Below, piece after piece: positions 20,489-28,610 of a DNA stretch of 45,208 bases. Origin of the DNA: a virus; the IMG/VR virus record IMGVR_UViG_3300044949_002857, positions 1 to 45,208 of that record. The stretch is one strand, 5' to 3'. Position numbers and translations under genes: made by a program. Positions within the stretch are counted from its first letter, which is position 1. Every line of letters starts with the position of its first letter. Below the pieces are notes generated by a model. It was not told the DNA's origin and did not search any database. It saw nothing but the letters and a program-made list of their open reading frames with translations.

Positions 20489-20828
20489 TGGTCGTTTAGA
20501 AGCTTACGCAATGGCTTTCTCAGAAGAGGTTAGTCAATGGTTTCAGGTTGGTTTAAAGTTCTTTGAAAGCGATCGCACTATAGCTAAGATTGAGTATCTT
20601 GATTCAGTAGTAGAGCCAACAATAGAGTTTGATTGTCAAGAGTTGCTTGAAGAATATCCATTGTCTGTTGCCAGCAATAACTACAACGGAAAAACCATTA
20701 TTATTCAATTTCCGTATATATGGATTATAAAGCCAAGTGATTCAATTTTTTGGAGTAGTGAAATGGGAAAAAAAGATGCTCAATTCATATTAAGAAAAAC
20801 AGGTCGCATTAAGTCAGTATCTAACTAA
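20451..20828 (+). CDS. Hypothetical protein, 125 aa
   Basis: Overlaps the RHH gene and is followed without a gap by the next gene, so it belongs to an early operon. The sequence has a strand-rich second half (TIIIQFPYIWIIKPSDSIFW) and a basic tail. No recognised motif. An internal ATG (MIKNH) five codons later is an alternative start. Confidence 0.55.
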   Translation: MKVQDMIKNHRGSGRLEAYAMAFSEEVSQWFQVGLKFFESDRTIAKIEYLDSVVEPTIEFDCQELLEEYPLSVASNNYNGKTIIIQFPYIWIIKPSDSIFWSSEMGKKDAQFILRKTGRIKSVSN

Positions 20829-21080
20829 ATGATACCACCATTAAGATTGCCACCAAAGGATTTTGCTGTACTACCGCGCCCAACTAATCCCCAACCTTGG
20901 GAACGGATATCAAAGCCAGCTTATTGGTTTGGAGACAGGCTAAGAACAAATCTAGGATGGGGGATATGTTCAGGGGTCAAGCGTATAAGTACAGGGGATT
21001 GGCTTTACTACATTGATCTAGACGACACCTTTTGTCCACATCCGTTTGCAGAATCAGAAATTAAGGAGAAATTAAAATGA
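20829..21080 (+). CDS. Hypothetical protein, 83 aa
   Basis: Starts immediately after the previous stop and overlaps the next start by 4 nt. Proline-rich N-terminus (IPPLRLPPKDFAVLPRPTNP) and a C-terminal strand section (GDWLYYIDLDDTFCPHPFAE). Small beta-rich early phage protein of unknown role. Confidence 0.55.
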   Translation: MIPPLRLPPKDFAVLPRPTNPQPWERISKPAYWFGDRLRTNLGWGICSGVKRISTGDWLYYIDLDDTFCPHPFAESEIKEKLK

Positions 21081-21601
21081 GACAAATTACCAAAATCAAA
21101 GCAAAAAGAAACGATGATACAGAAATGGTGGCAATTACTTACGCCATTTTTAATGAAGATGGTGAGGAGCAAAAAACCGTGACTGTACGTAGCAAAGAAG
21201 AAGCGTCGGACAGTTTTTATCAGGCACTAGACAGCCTAAGAAGCGTTTTGATAGATGCAGTGGGATTAGATGCTGATATTTGGAAAGAAGGATTAGTTAC
21301 TGATTTTGCAATCAAAGATAAAGAGGATTTGGTAAGTCTTGGCATTGGCGGAAAGTGTGAGATACAAGGCAGATTTGTCACTGTTTCCACTAAAGATGTA
21401 TTGATTGAGAAATCTGCTTATGAACACAAGATTGTGTCTGCGGTACTAGTTGAAGCTTCTGAATATTTAGATGGTGAACGCAATGGCTGGAAACAGTCCT
21501 CTTTATTCACAATGGAAAACCCAGGCAATAGTGATGAAGACGAAGATGAAGGCGGTGAAGCAGAAGAAGAAAAAGTGGCGGAACTAGCTATTGGTTTTTA
21601 A
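21077..21601 (+). CDS. Acidic-tailed early protein, 174 aa
   Basis: A strand-rich body (MVAITYAIFNEDGEEQKTVT and later GIGGKCEIQGRFVTVSTKDV) is followed by a strongly acidic tail (DEDEDEGGEAEEEK). A folded beta domain with an acidic C-terminus recalls single-strand-binding or DNA-mimic proteins, but I cannot assign it. Just before the tail is WKQSSLFTM, which loosely fits a clamp-binding motif (Q-x-x-L-F). A terminator follows. Confidence 0.6.
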   Translation: MRQITKIKAKRNDDTEMVAITYAIFNEDGEEQKTVTVRSKEEASDSFYQALDSLRSVLIDAVGLDADIWKEGLVTDFAIKDKEDLVSLGIGGKCEIQGRFVTVSTKDVLIEKSAYEHKIVSAVLVEASEYLDGERNGWKQSSLFTMENPGNSDEDEDEGGEAEEEKVAELAIGF

Positions 21602-21614
21602 TTTCTGCATAAAA

Positions 21615-21638
21615 AAACTCCGTTGTTTAACGGAGTTT
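21615..21638 (+). terminator. Terminator hairpin after the early operon
   Basis: 10-bp perfect stem AAACTCCGTT/AACGGAGTTT with a 4-nt loop, beginning about 14 bp after the stop codon. Confidence 0.7.
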
Positions 21639-21685
21639 AACGGGATAAACAAAAGGTGCTTACACTTATTATCTTATCAAAAAAA

Positions 21686-21892
21686 ATGGAACAAACAACA
21701 ATCAAAGAAAGTGATTACAAAGTAGGGGATAAAGTTGAGTACAAACACCCTAGCAATGGGTGGCTGAAAGGTATTTTTATTGGTTTCCATACCCCAGGAT
21801 TAGCCCCTCCGGGGTGTAGATGGAGTTTTATAGAGATTCGTATCAACGGGAAAATACACAAGGCTTATTCTTTAAATCAGATTAGAAAATGA
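21686..21892 (+). CDS. Hypothetical protein, 68 aa
   Basis: ATG at 21686 (MEQTTIKESDYKVGDKVEYK) preferred to a GTG at 21656, which lacks a ribosome-binding site. A small beta-barrel-like fold is suggested by VGDKVEY, GWLKGIFIGF and SFIEIRINGK. It overlaps the next gene by 4 nt. Not recognised. Confidence 0.5.
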   Translation: MEQTTIKESDYKVGDKVEYKHPSNGWLKGIFIGFHTPGLAPPGCRWSFIEIRINGKIHKAYSLNQIRK

Positions 21893-22116
21893 AAAGCTGT
21901 TTAAATTGTACCCTGTCAGGGTTTGTCATCGAGAAGCATGGCGAAATTTACACCTACGAAGGCGACTGCAACGATACTTATTTCCCTCTCACGGAAATAA
22001 TCAAAGTCCTAAAGTGTAAAAAAGATGATAAGCAAGAATTAAAAGATGAGCTAGAACCAATATTTGCAAAAGTCGGAAGCAAGTGCAGGTTTTACGATCC
22101 TGTATCCCAACAATAA
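21889..22116 (+). CDS. Small Cys-containing protein, 75 aa
   Basis: CLNC near the N-terminus, then GDC, LKC and SKC further on, a possible zinc site, with lysine/aspartate-rich DDKQELKDELEP between. Co-translated with the preceding gene (ATGA overlap). A terminator follows directly. Function unknown. Confidence 0.55.
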   Translation: MKSCLNCTLSGFVIEKHGEIYTYEGDCNDTYFPLTEIIKVLKCKKDDKQELKDELEPIFAKVGSKCRFYDPVSQQ

Positions 22117-22124
22117 AAGCTAGT

Positions 22125-22150
22125 AGCCACCTAAGCAGGTGGCTTTTGTT
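22125..22150 (+). terminator. Rho-independent terminator
   Basis: 8-bp stem AGCCACCT/AGGTGGCT with a 4-nt loop and a TTTGTTTG tail. Confidence 0.75.
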
Positions 22151-22246
22151 TGCTCATTTTTACTTAGTATATAAAAATCTTTTATGGTACTATTCCCAAG
22201 TTACTAGCGATTAAGTTATTATAGTTTTGTTGAAACTCAAAAAATT

Positions 22247-22435
22247 ATGGCAAACAAAAACGCTGTGCCACCTAAATCGGCACAATTTAAACCCGGATGG
22301 AAATCAGGTAAAACCAAAGCTATTAAAGTTCCAATAGCTTTGGAGAAGGAAATTAGAGCGATCGCTCTAATACTGGACGGAAACCCGGAAAGCTTCCAAA
22401 AAATACTAGAATTTGCCAAAACACTGGCAAAGTAG
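22247..22435 (+). CDS. Small basic protein, 62 aa
   Basis: Basic N-terminus (FKPGWKSGKTKAIKVPIALE) followed by one or two helices (KEIRAIALILDGNPESFQKI). Could be an RHH-like or DNA-associated protein. It sits alone between a terminator and the replication leader and so may regulate replication. Reading frame fair; function unknown. Confidence 0.5.
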   Translation: MANKNAVPPKSAQFKPGWKSGKTKAIKVPIALEKEIRAIALILDGNPESFQKILEFAKTLAK

Positions 22436-22521
22436 TATAATATATAAAAAGCCACCGCACTGTTGTCAGCAGCACGATGGCAGCCCCTACTCACGTCTTT
22501 ATAACTAGGAGCATCTTAATC

Positions 22522-22578
22522 ATGAATCATCTTTTGGTTTTTGTCAATAAACTGTTGCACGCCCGTGGAGGTGTGTAA
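22522..22578 (+). CDS. Leader peptide of the replication gene, 18 aa
   Basis: ATG at 22522 after AGGAG. It reads MNHLLVFVNKLLHARGGV and stops at TAA, whose last A is the first base of the replication gene's ATG (TAATG). The codons for ARGGV contain GGAGGTG, the Shine-Dalgarno of the replication gene, so a ribosome finishing the leader would sit on or expose that site. This is a classic translational-coupling arrangement seen in plasmid copy control. Confidence 0.55.
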   Translation: MNHLLVFVNKLLHARGGV

Positions 22579-23753
22579 TGGGAAAACACTTAATAAGACA
22601 CTACGGACGGTATATTTATCGTCATGAAGATTATCAGGCGATTTGTCAAGGGGATGACTGCGCCGCACAAGTTCTTAGTTTATTTGAGTTCTGGACCAGT
22701 TGCCGAATAGAAGAGATTCGGCGTGTACAAAGCTACAACGATCAAAACAAGAAAAATACTTCTCTTGTTTTGCAAGTACCAACGATGTGGTTGTACGAAA
22801 CCACTGAAGATATAAGCATAGGCATATTAAATGCCTATGGCGACTCGTCCATAAGGAAGTCAGTTAAAAAGCTTCTTGACTGGGGGTTTCTTGATTCAAG
22901 AAATTCTAAGCACAATTTTGATCGAACTAAAGAATACAGATTTAACACTGATGTGATTCAATCAGCACTAGATCAGTGGAACAATCAAAATCAAGATGTA
23001 AACGCTGAAAGCATTGATAAATCCGATCCGTTAAAAACAACGTTGGAGTCGGTGAAAAAAACGTTGGAGTCGGTGAAAAAAACGTCGGAGTCGGTGATTT
23101 TAGAGGATGATCTATATTCTTCTAACATTCAAATTAAACAATCAGATTTAACAGCAGGGGTGAAAAGACCAGAAGTAGAAAATCAACTTGTGGATTTAAA
23201 CCCAAACCACTCTAGAACTTTTGATTTAAAAGGAAGTCTTTCCCATAACCCGATAACCCCTCCAGAGGGTCAATTTGCGCCCGCCGCCCCGGCGCGTCTT
23301 GACAAAGCGAATATTACTGAACCATTTGGAAGGCCGCGCAAGACGGCTAAAGAAATAGCCTGGGAATGGCTACCAGATGGACCGTGGAAGAAAGAAGGGC
23401 AACTGGATAATGAGTTCTGGCAATGGCTCGCGTTGCAGTGGATGTCGCAGTTTGGCACTGATATCCATCAGGCGAGGGCTAACGTCTACAGCCACTTCAA
23501 AAAGGACACTAACAACCTAGAAATCCGATGGAAGGAATATTCCATCAAAACCAAAAAAGAGGTGGCTGTAACACCCCTTCCTGAAATTGTATTAACGTGG
23601 CTGCCTATGCAGCATCAGGTCGTATGGGAACAGTACATCAACTGCAAGAGCCTAGAAGAATTTTATAGCAAGCGCAGTTGGAATCAAGCGTATTTGGAGT
23701 ACGCATTAATCAATCAAGCCAACTTTGATTGGTCTAAACATTTATCTGCATAA
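22578..23753 (+). CDS. O-like replication initiation protein, 391 aa
   Basis: The N-terminal 150 residues resemble the winged-helix domain of phage/plasmid replication initiators (VLSLFEFWTS, then SIRKSVKKLLDWGFLDSRNS, then EYRFNTDVI). A central low-complexity region with heptads (DPLKTTLESVKKTLESVKKT) and a basic, proline-rich linker follow, then a C-terminal domain (EWLPDGPWKKEGQLDNEFWQ). It lies directly before dnaB, as lambda O lies before P, and contains 21-bp repeats in its own coding sequence, as lambda O contains the origin. It would bind iterons and load the helicase. Translation is probably coupled to the 18-aa leader. Confidence 0.75.
   Translation: MGKHLIRHYGRYIYRHEDYQAICQGDDCAAQVLSLFEFWTSCRIEEIRRVQSYNDQNKKNTSLVLQVPTMWLYETTEDISIGILNAYGDSSIRKSVKKLLDWGFLDSRNSKHNFDRTKEYRFNTDVIQSALDQWNNQNQDVNAESIDKSDPLKTTLESVKKTLESVKKTSESVILEDDLYSSNIQIKQSDLTAGVKRPEVENQLVDLNPNHSRTFDLKGSLSHNPITPPEGQFAPAAPARLDKANITEPFGRPRKTAKEIAWEWLPDGPWKKEGQLDNEFWQWLALQWMSQFGTDIHQARANVYSHFKKDTNNLEIRWKEYSIKTKKEVAVTPLPEIVLTWLPMQHQVVWEQYINCKSLEEFYSKRSWNQAYLEYALINQANFDWSKHLSA
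23022..23100 (+). repeat. Three 21-bp iteron-like repeats inside the replication gene
   Basis: AACGTTGGAGTC at 23039 and 23060 and AACGTCGGAGTC at 23081, exactly 21 bp apart, within coding sequence. AT-rich DNA follows (GATCTATATTCTTC). The preceding 16 bases (TCCGATCCGTTAAAAA) are identical to those before the four-copy array at 4874. Likely the phage replication origin. Confidence 0.75.
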
Positions 23754-23773
23754 CAATACCCAGGTCAACTACC

Positions 23774-25111
23774 ATGTTTACTCAAGAAACTTTAGTACCG
23801 CCTCAAAGCATTGAGGCTGAAGAAGCTATTTTAGGCGGAATCTTACTAGATCCCGAAGCGATCGCGCGAGTATCTGATCTCTTACCCTCTGAAGGGTTCT
23901 ATGTTGATGCACACGCAGTCATTTATAAGGCTGCTTTACACCTTCATGCTCAACACAAACCTACAGATTTATTGTCTATGGCTAATTACTTAGCCGATAA
24001 TGAACAACTAACAAGAGTTGGCGGTAGAAATAAATTAGCCACTTTAATAGACCGTACCGTTTCGGCTGTTAATATTGACGCTTTAGCAGGGTTGGTTGTG
24101 GAAAAATACCAGCGACGACAGCTAATTAAGACCCTTAATGAGTCATTAAGAATAGCATGGGATGCTTCTTTGTCTGTCCATGAAGCCGTTGAAGAGTGTC
24201 AACGGAAGATTCTGGACATAAGCACTACCGAAGCAAAGTCAGAATTAGTCCATATCAGCAGTGCCGTTACTTCTTTGTACACAGAGAAGTATGAAATCCA
24301 AAAAGGGGAACGACCCGCCCCTATCAAGACGGGATTTTATGATCTGGACAACCGATTAGGAGGGTTGCATAAAAAATTACTTTACATCTTGGCTGGGAGG
24401 CCAAGCATGGGTAAAACCGCTTGTGCTATGGCGATCGCCTGGCACGTTGCTAACTCTTTAAAGGAAAATGTTTTTGTATTTTCCCTGGAAACATCTAAGG
24501 AAGATTTAGCGGTTAGGTTAGCCGCTAAGATCACCCGAACCTGTCTGAACCAGTTCGTAAAAAACCAACTCACTCAAAACGAGTGGAATGAGTTTTTCAA
24601 TTTAACTCAGTCGCAAATATTGGCTGATTCAAGGCTGTTTGTTTGTGACAATTTCAGTATTTCTCCTATGGAAATGAGAAATACAATTAGGCAAAAAAGA
24701 GCCAGGACTGGGGACGTGGGACTGATTGTGGTTGATCACCTCACCCTGCTTGCTAGGAATGACAAGTCCAATGGCAGGGACTTTCGGATCAAAGTTGGCG
24801 ACACCAGCCGAATGCTCAAGGAATTAGCGGGAGAACTTAATTGTCCGGTGCTGGCTTTGTCTCAATTGAATCGAGCCACTGAAAGCCGGACAGACAAGAG
24901 GCCTACCATGGGTGACTTATCCGAAAGCGGGAACATTGAGCAAGATGCAGACGCTATCACGATGATCTATCGTGATGAATACTACAATAAAGAAACCACA
25001 GACGTAGGTGTAGCTGAATTGATTACCACAAAGGCACGTAACGCCGAAACGGGAACAGACAGGTTGCTGTTTGATGGCCAGTATTCAGAGTTTAAGAACT
25101 TAGCTTACTAG
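23774..25111 (+). CDS. dnaB: Replicative DNA helicase DnaB
   Basis: 445 aa, full length for the family. N-terminal domain with PPQSIEAEEAILGGILLDPE; Walker A GRPSMGKT at 208-215; a Walker B-like GLIVVDHLTLL near 320; then LSQLNRATESR and SGNIEQDADA, the arginine-finger region. It unwinds DNA at the fork as a hexamer. It sits 20 bp after the O-like gene, so the two form the replication module. No intein or other insertion is seen. Confidence 0.96.
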   Translation: MFTQETLVPPQSIEAEEAILGGILLDPEAIARVSDLLPSEGFYVDAHAVIYKAALHLHAQHKPTDLLSMANYLADNEQLTRVGGRNKLATLIDRTVSAVNIDALAGLVVEKYQRRQLIKTLNESLRIAWDASLSVHEAVEECQRKILDISTTEAKSELVHISSAVTSLYTEKYEIQKGERPAPIKTGFYDLDNRLGGLHKKLLYILAGRPSMGKTACAMAIAWHVANSLKENVFVFSLETSKEDLAVRLAAKITRTCLNQFVKNQLTQNEWNEFFNLTQSQILADSRLFVCDNFSISPMEMRNTIRQKRARTGDVGLIVVDHLTLLARNDKSNGRDFRIKVGDTSRMLKELAGELNCPVLALSQLNRATESRTDKRPTMGDLSESGNIEQDADAITMIYRDEYYNKETTDVGVAELITTKARNAETGTDRLLFDGQYSEFKNLAY

Positions 25112-25140
25112 TACATCAATAAAAGTAAATAATTACCAAT

Positions 25141-25164
25141 TACCCACTTTGGTATAAGTGGGTA
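25141..25164 (+). terminator. Terminator after dnaB
   Basis: 9-bp stem TACCCACTT/AAGTGGGTA with a 6-nt loop, then ATTTTATTTG. Related in sequence to the hairpins at 8019 and 9677. Confidence 0.75.
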
Positions 25165-25272
25165 ATTTTATTTGTACATCTATAAACATATTTTTATTCC
25201 TATAGGCATTTAACATTTGATTTTATCATGCTAGATTGATTGTATCCATACACAATCACAAAGCGAGAATTT

Positions 25273-25479
25273 ATGAGCGGAAAGCCAAAATACGGTGAGG
25301 TCAAGATTCCTAAGCAAATCATGATTACTAATGACGCTAAACAAATCTATCGTGCTTATGCACGCTCTATAGGCACTAACAACAATGACTTAATTGAGCA
25401 AATGGCGCGAAACCCTGATGTATTAAGGGGTTTAGCCGATTTTGTGGAAAACAGAAAAAAGTTTTCCAAAACCACTTGA
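25273..25479 (+). CDS. Small RHH-like protein, 68 aa, paralogue of 19046-19252
   Basis: Start at MSGKPKYG (25273), giving the same length as its paralogue; an upstream in-frame TTG start at 25240 is unlikely. Shared features are a basic N-terminus, TNDAKQIYRAYARSIGTNNN and QMARNPDVLRGLADFVE, and a KKF/KKV end. Its stop codon lies inside the TTGACA of the next promoter. Likely autoregulatory DNA-binding protein. Confidence 0.65.
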   Translation: MSGKPKYGEVKIPKQIMITNDAKQIYRAYARSIGTNNNDLIEQMARNPDVLRGLADFVENRKKFSKTT

Positions 25480-25504
25480 CACTTCCATCTTGTAATGATA
25501 TTAT
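25476..25504 (+). promoter_or_regulatory. Promoter overlapping the stop of the RHH-like gene
   Basis: TTGACA (25476-25481), 17-bp spacer, TATTAT (25499-25504). A leader of about 80 nt follows, with ACAAAAACG pairing to CGTTTTGTT (near 25515 and 25553), so the RNA may be structured. Confidence 0.65.
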
Positions 25505-25587
25505 AGATATATAAACAAAAACGACCGCCCCTCCGACCAAGAAGTAAGCAGCCGTTTTGTTAGTCCCATACACAGGAATAACTTATC

Positions 25588-26394
25588 ATGACACATCCAA
25601 AGTATTCTGTCAAGTTTTTACTCAAGAAAGGAATTAGCTACTGTAAGATGGTAGCTAAAGATTTAGGTGTCATCCCAGAGGGTGACAAAAGACAATCGTT
25701 CACCTGGGCTGATGCCATAGTCAGTCACCAGGCTAATTTACAGCCTGAAAAAGTTGAAAAACAGCAGGTTGTTATTGAATACATCAAAGGTTTGACAACC
25801 TGCGACTTGGCAGCGTATGTCGTCAAAGATTTGGATGGAAACATCATAAGAGACGATTTCCGCACTTACGCAGCCGCAGAGCGATGGGCTGCTAGTAGAT
25901 TTGAAGTCATAGACCGAGAGACTTTTGTCCAGCAAAAGATTATTGATCTTCTTGAAAATCAAATTCAAGAAACAAAAGAAAAGATAATAATTCATGAAAT
26001 AGACTTCGGTTACGCTGAAGTCCGCAGAGGACAAGACGTTGTGGCCACTATTAGCCATAACTTTGACAATGGTAGCTGGGAAGTCCAGTTAAAAGGGCGA
26101 TTTGAAAGCTTTTTGACTTACGCAGAGGCGGAAGCCTTTGCAATTAATTACATAGATGAGCGGGGTAGTGGTAGGGTTATGCCGCTAAAAAAAGAACCAA
26201 ATTATACCCTCGAAGATCAGCAGATCAGTGATCCGCTCGGTGAGCGCTACACCGTTCGCCTTAAAGGACATTTAGCCGGGAATATCTGGCTTGACATTAA
26301 TAAGGGATGGACATTGGGTAGTAGTCACTACTACCCAGAGCCTTTGGCGGCTGCCAAAGCACTAGCAAAACTAACAAGAAAGGAATTAGTGTGA
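25588..26394 (+). CDS. Hypothetical protein with SAP-like N-terminus, 268 aa
   Basis: The first 45 residues (LLKKGISYCKMVAKDLGVIP, then GDKRQSFTWADAIVSHQ) match the short SAP/HeH-like helical domain common in cyanobacterial proteins ('LG..P.GDKR....W..AI..HQ'), which usually binds DNA. The body contains three repeated strand blocks, each about 20 residues with G-S/N-W and a following 'a.A..FA' helix (for instance near YAEAEAFAINYI). Function unknown. It is followed by a 54-aa gene overlapping by 3 nt. Driven by the promoter at 25476. Confidence 0.6.
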   Translation: MTHPKYSVKFLLKKGISYCKMVAKDLGVIPEGDKRQSFTWADAIVSHQANLQPEKVEKQQVVIEYIKGLTTCDLAAYVVKDLDGNIIRDDFRTYAAAERWAASRFEVIDRETFVQQKIIDLLENQIQETKEKIIIHEIDFGYAEVRRGQDVVATISHNFDNGSWEVQLKGRFESFLTYAEAEAFAINYIDERGSGRVMPLKKEPNYTLEDQQISDPLGERYTVRLKGHLAGNIWLDINKGWTLGSSHYYPEPLAAAKALAKLTRKELV

Positions 26395-26558
26395 TGATAA
26401 CAAAAACGAGGGCTTATCAAGAAGCTCTGCAAAATGCAGGAATAAATGAAAATTTAGCCCGTAATGCAGCCGTCGTGCTACGCGTTGACGAGTTTGGAAA
26501 ACCCCGTACAGAGAGGGGTCAAAGGGTTATAGACAAACTACACAACAGTGCTAAATGA
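26394..26558 (+). CDS. Small protein overlapping the 25588 gene, 54 aa
   Basis: TGATG overlap with the previous stop indicates translational coupling. Reads as ITKTRAYQEALQNAGINENL and ARNAAVVLRVDEFGKPRTER, then a short basic tail. Helical, basic. No family recognised, but the frame is intact and tightly coupled. Confidence 0.5.
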   Translation: MITKTRAYQEALQNAGINENLARNAAVVLRVDEFGKPRTERGQRVIDKLHNSAK

Positions 26559-26574
26559 GATTATTCAACTTATG

Positions 26575-26597
26575 TGATGAGACTTTTGTTCTCATCA
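26575..26597 (+). terminator. Hairpin after the 26394 gene
   Basis: 8-bp stem TGATGAGA/TCTCATCA with a 7-nt loop, 16 bp after the stop; A-rich, not T-rich, sequence follows, so termination is plausible rather than certain. Confidence 0.5.
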
Positions 26598-26609
26598 TAA
26601 AAACAGTGA

Positions 26610-26644
26610 AACTACTGGGAATAGTGGTATACTATCCAGTAGTT
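26610..26644 (+). promoter_or_regulatory. Operator-like dyad around a -10 box
   Basis: AACTACTGG and CCAGTAGTT form a 9-bp inverted repeat enclosing a second one (ATAGT/ACTAT) and TATACT at 26628-26633, a good -10. A regulator bound here would cover the promoter of the 26786-27928 gene. The leader to the start codon is about 145 nt with no gene. Confidence 0.6.
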
Positions 26645-26785
26645 CTAAGCTCCAAAGAACCCTTTCTTTACGAGCAATATCAGAGGACAAAAGACTCTGA
26701 TTACCTTCCTTTTTAATCCGAAGGCTGGGTGCGATGCCTTTATATCCGCACACTTGAAACAATTAAAGGACTAATCAAGGAACAC

Positions 26786-27928
26786 ATGGCTACACTATTG
26801 GAACAATTCAAAGATCACACTATTGCATCAACTCAAATACCTTATTGTCAAATAATTTCCCCGCCCAACCTGGTTGCGGGCAAACTCTCTAAATGGGAGA
26901 ATTTAATAGGCGAAATAGGCTTTTTTATTAAAGCCACAGAAGCTGAAAAAGCTGGATTTATGCCAGATGATACTTGGCAGCCCTACGAAGCTTCCCTGGG
27001 GTCTGGGACTGAAGTTGGTTTTATCACGCAGTCTCCAAAGTTTGCCATTATTCATAAGTCAAACCGAGAAATTCAATATCGTCCATCAAAAGACGATAGA
27101 TACACCTTCGTAGGTTTGGCCTGGGAAAATGGCGCAGAAACGCCATTACTAGCAACCGCCAAAGCAGACAAAAACCACTATAAAGTGGTTGTTAGGCATC
27201 TTGTGCTTTTTTTAGGCAAAGATGATAAACCTCTGCACACCAGTCCAATTCAATACACTGCAAAAGGGGCGTTTGCTGCGTCTTTATATGCAGAAACAAA
27301 AGACCTTTATGAAAAGGTAGGCAAAACTTATTTTGCCAGACTTAAAATGGCTGGTAAGCCTTGTTCAGGTGGATTACTGTCGCCTTTCGCCTTGGCTTTT
27401 GTTAAAATTAATATGGAAATCGGATTCCAGCGCAACCATGAAAAAGAATCTCCGTTTTGCATACCTGTAGGGATAAAAATCCCTACAGTAGAGAACATTG
27501 GGATCTCGACGGAGTTTTACCGGAAAGCCGGAAATAGAAAAATTGTGTTTACTGGAGTCCCATTAGAGGACGTACTGTTGTCAATGTCCTCTGAAGCAGG
27601 AAAAGTAATAGCTCAGTGGTATTCTGAGCATCAATCATTTTCCAAGCCACGCAAAGAAATTCAAGTTTTTGAAGGCTGTGTTGAGTTTTCTCAAATATTA
27701 AAAAACGACTCAACAGGGGTTTTAGCCCTTTCCAAAGAAAACAAAAAATTTAATATTCCTGAAAATCTAGCCCACATTGCCATGGGCGGAAAGTGGGAAG
27801 TTATGGGGACCGTTGATGGTGATACAGTTATCGTCAAAACCGCAGAAGCGTTTGACGATGGTTACAGCCCTTTTGTTAAATCAGAATTTGCTGATGAATC
27901 AACGGCAGAAGATGATTACGGATTTTAG
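26786..27928 (+). CDS. DUF5895-like protein, 380 aa
   Basis: Start at MATLLEQF (26786) after AAGGA; the upstream GTG at 26729 would add 19 residues without support. The start with EQFKDHTIASTQIPYCQIIS resembles, from memory, a cyanobacterial family annotated DUF5895, often found on phages and plasmids. No catalytic motif. The protein is soluble, strand-rich with a conserved-looking centre (AKGAFAASLYAETKDLYEKV) and an acidic C-terminus. Its size, controlled promoter and position after replication genes suggest an abundant early protein, perhaps DNA-binding. Confidence 0.55.
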   Translation: MATLLEQFKDHTIASTQIPYCQIISPPNLVAGKLSKWENLIGEIGFFIKATEAEKAGFMPDDTWQPYEASLGSGTEVGFITQSPKFAIIHKSNREIQYRPSKDDRYTFVGLAWENGAETPLLATAKADKNHYKVVVRHLVLFLGKDDKPLHTSPIQYTAKGAFAASLYAETKDLYEKVGKTYFARLKMAGKPCSGGLLSPFALAFVKINMEIGFQRNHEKESPFCIPVGIKIPTVENIGISTEFYRKAGNRKIVFTGVPLEDVLLSMSSEAGKVIAQWYSEHQSFSKPRKEIQVFEGCVEFSQILKNDSTGVLALSKENKKFNIPENLAHIAMGGKWEVMGTVDGDTVIVKTAEAFDDGYSPFVKSEFADESTAEDDYGF

Positions 27929-27937
27929 TTAAATTTA

Positions 27938-27973
27938 AATCATGTGATTGCACCCCAACGCGATCGCATGATT
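27938..27973. repeat. HIP1-centred dyad element, copy 1
   Basis: AATCATGTGATTGC and GCGATCGCATGATT are inverted with an 8-bp spacer. Related elements lie at 28221-28302 and 29368-29464, each before a small ORF. Confidence 0.5.
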
Positions 27974-27999
27974 GGTAAAAAATGCAAGAAAGGAACAAG

Positions 28000-28212
28000 A
28001 TGAAAATATACCGACTTGACGAAAGCGTACCCAAGCCCGATTGGTGGCGCGAAGAAGACAACCTGAATGGGAGTAACCCAAAGAAAAAGATATGGGTTGA
28101 AGAAGCCGTCATGATTTTCGGGCAAATAGTTTACACCGAAAAATATAAATTGATATCCCGAAAAGAATGGAAGCGAAATGAAAAACATCGCCAACATAAA
28201 AACAGGTATTGA
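28000..28212 (+). CDS. Hypothetical protein, 70 aa
   Basis: ATG at 28000 after AAGGAAC. Charged, with KPDWWREEDNLNGSNPKKKI and an aromatic strand section, and a basic end (SRKEWKRNEKHRQHKNRY). First of three small ORFs, each preceded by a HIP1-dyad element. Not recognised. Confidence 0.5.
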   Translation: MKIYRLDESVPKPDWWREEDNLNGSNPKKKIWVEEAVMIFGQIVYTEKYKLISRKEWKRNEKHRQHKNRY

Positions 28213-28216
28213 ATAG
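28178..28216 (+). pseudogene. Short start-like fragment of the DUF5131 gene, unit 1
   Basis: In the frame overlapping the 28000 gene, MKNIANIKTGIE stops at TAG, where the intact DUF5131 protein has Trp (NTGIEW). The 17-bp stretch ACAGGTATTGAAT is shared with unit 2. Overlaps the end of the 28000-28212 gene. Confidence 0.4.
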
Positions 28217-28220
28217 GGAA

Positions 28221-28302
28221 ACAAAGCTTAAATTAATCATGCGATCGCGTGATTGGTAAAGAGGGAAAAACAGTGATCGCTCTTTTGTTGGGCGATCGCA
28301 CT
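28221..28302. repeat. HIP1-centred element, copy 2
   Basis: Contains the near-palindrome AATCATGCGATCGCGTGATT (28235-28254) and a segment GTAAAGAGGGAAAAACAGTG, then ATCGCTCTTTTGTTGGGCGA, matching copy 3 at 29368-29464. Confidence 0.6.
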
Positions 28303-28319
28303 ACCAGGAGAAAGCAAAA

Positions 28320-28586
28320 ATGATTGACATTGAAGAATTAATTTCATTTGACAATTACAAAACAGTGGGATATTACACTAGATCCCATGCAGACAAAAAC
28401 TTTTTCTTAGAAGCTTTACTGAAGGAAAATGATTTCAACAAAGAGCCGGAGGTAAGTGATGTCAAACATGAATACTGGAAAATTGATGAGGAAATAGACG
28501 ATGATTTAAAAGAATATTATTCTTTATCAGAGGAAGAAGATCCTCACTCATTCCCAATCACTGTGATTTATTTAGATCACCACTAG
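28320..28586 (+). CDS. Acidic hypothetical protein, 88 aa
   Basis: Start after AGGAG. Strongly acidic in the middle (DEEIDDDLKEYYSLSEEEDP), ending in two histidines. An acidic small phage protein could mimic DNA, but no motif supports it. Between HIP1 element 2 and the truncated DUF5131 start. Confidence 0.5.
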   Translation: MIDIEELISFDNYKTVGYYTRSHADKNFFLEALLKENDFNKEPEVSDVKHEYWKIDEEIDDDLKEYYSLSEEEDPHSFPITVIYLDHH

Positions 28587-28610
28587 TAAAACTGAAAAGC
28601 AGAGACAACT

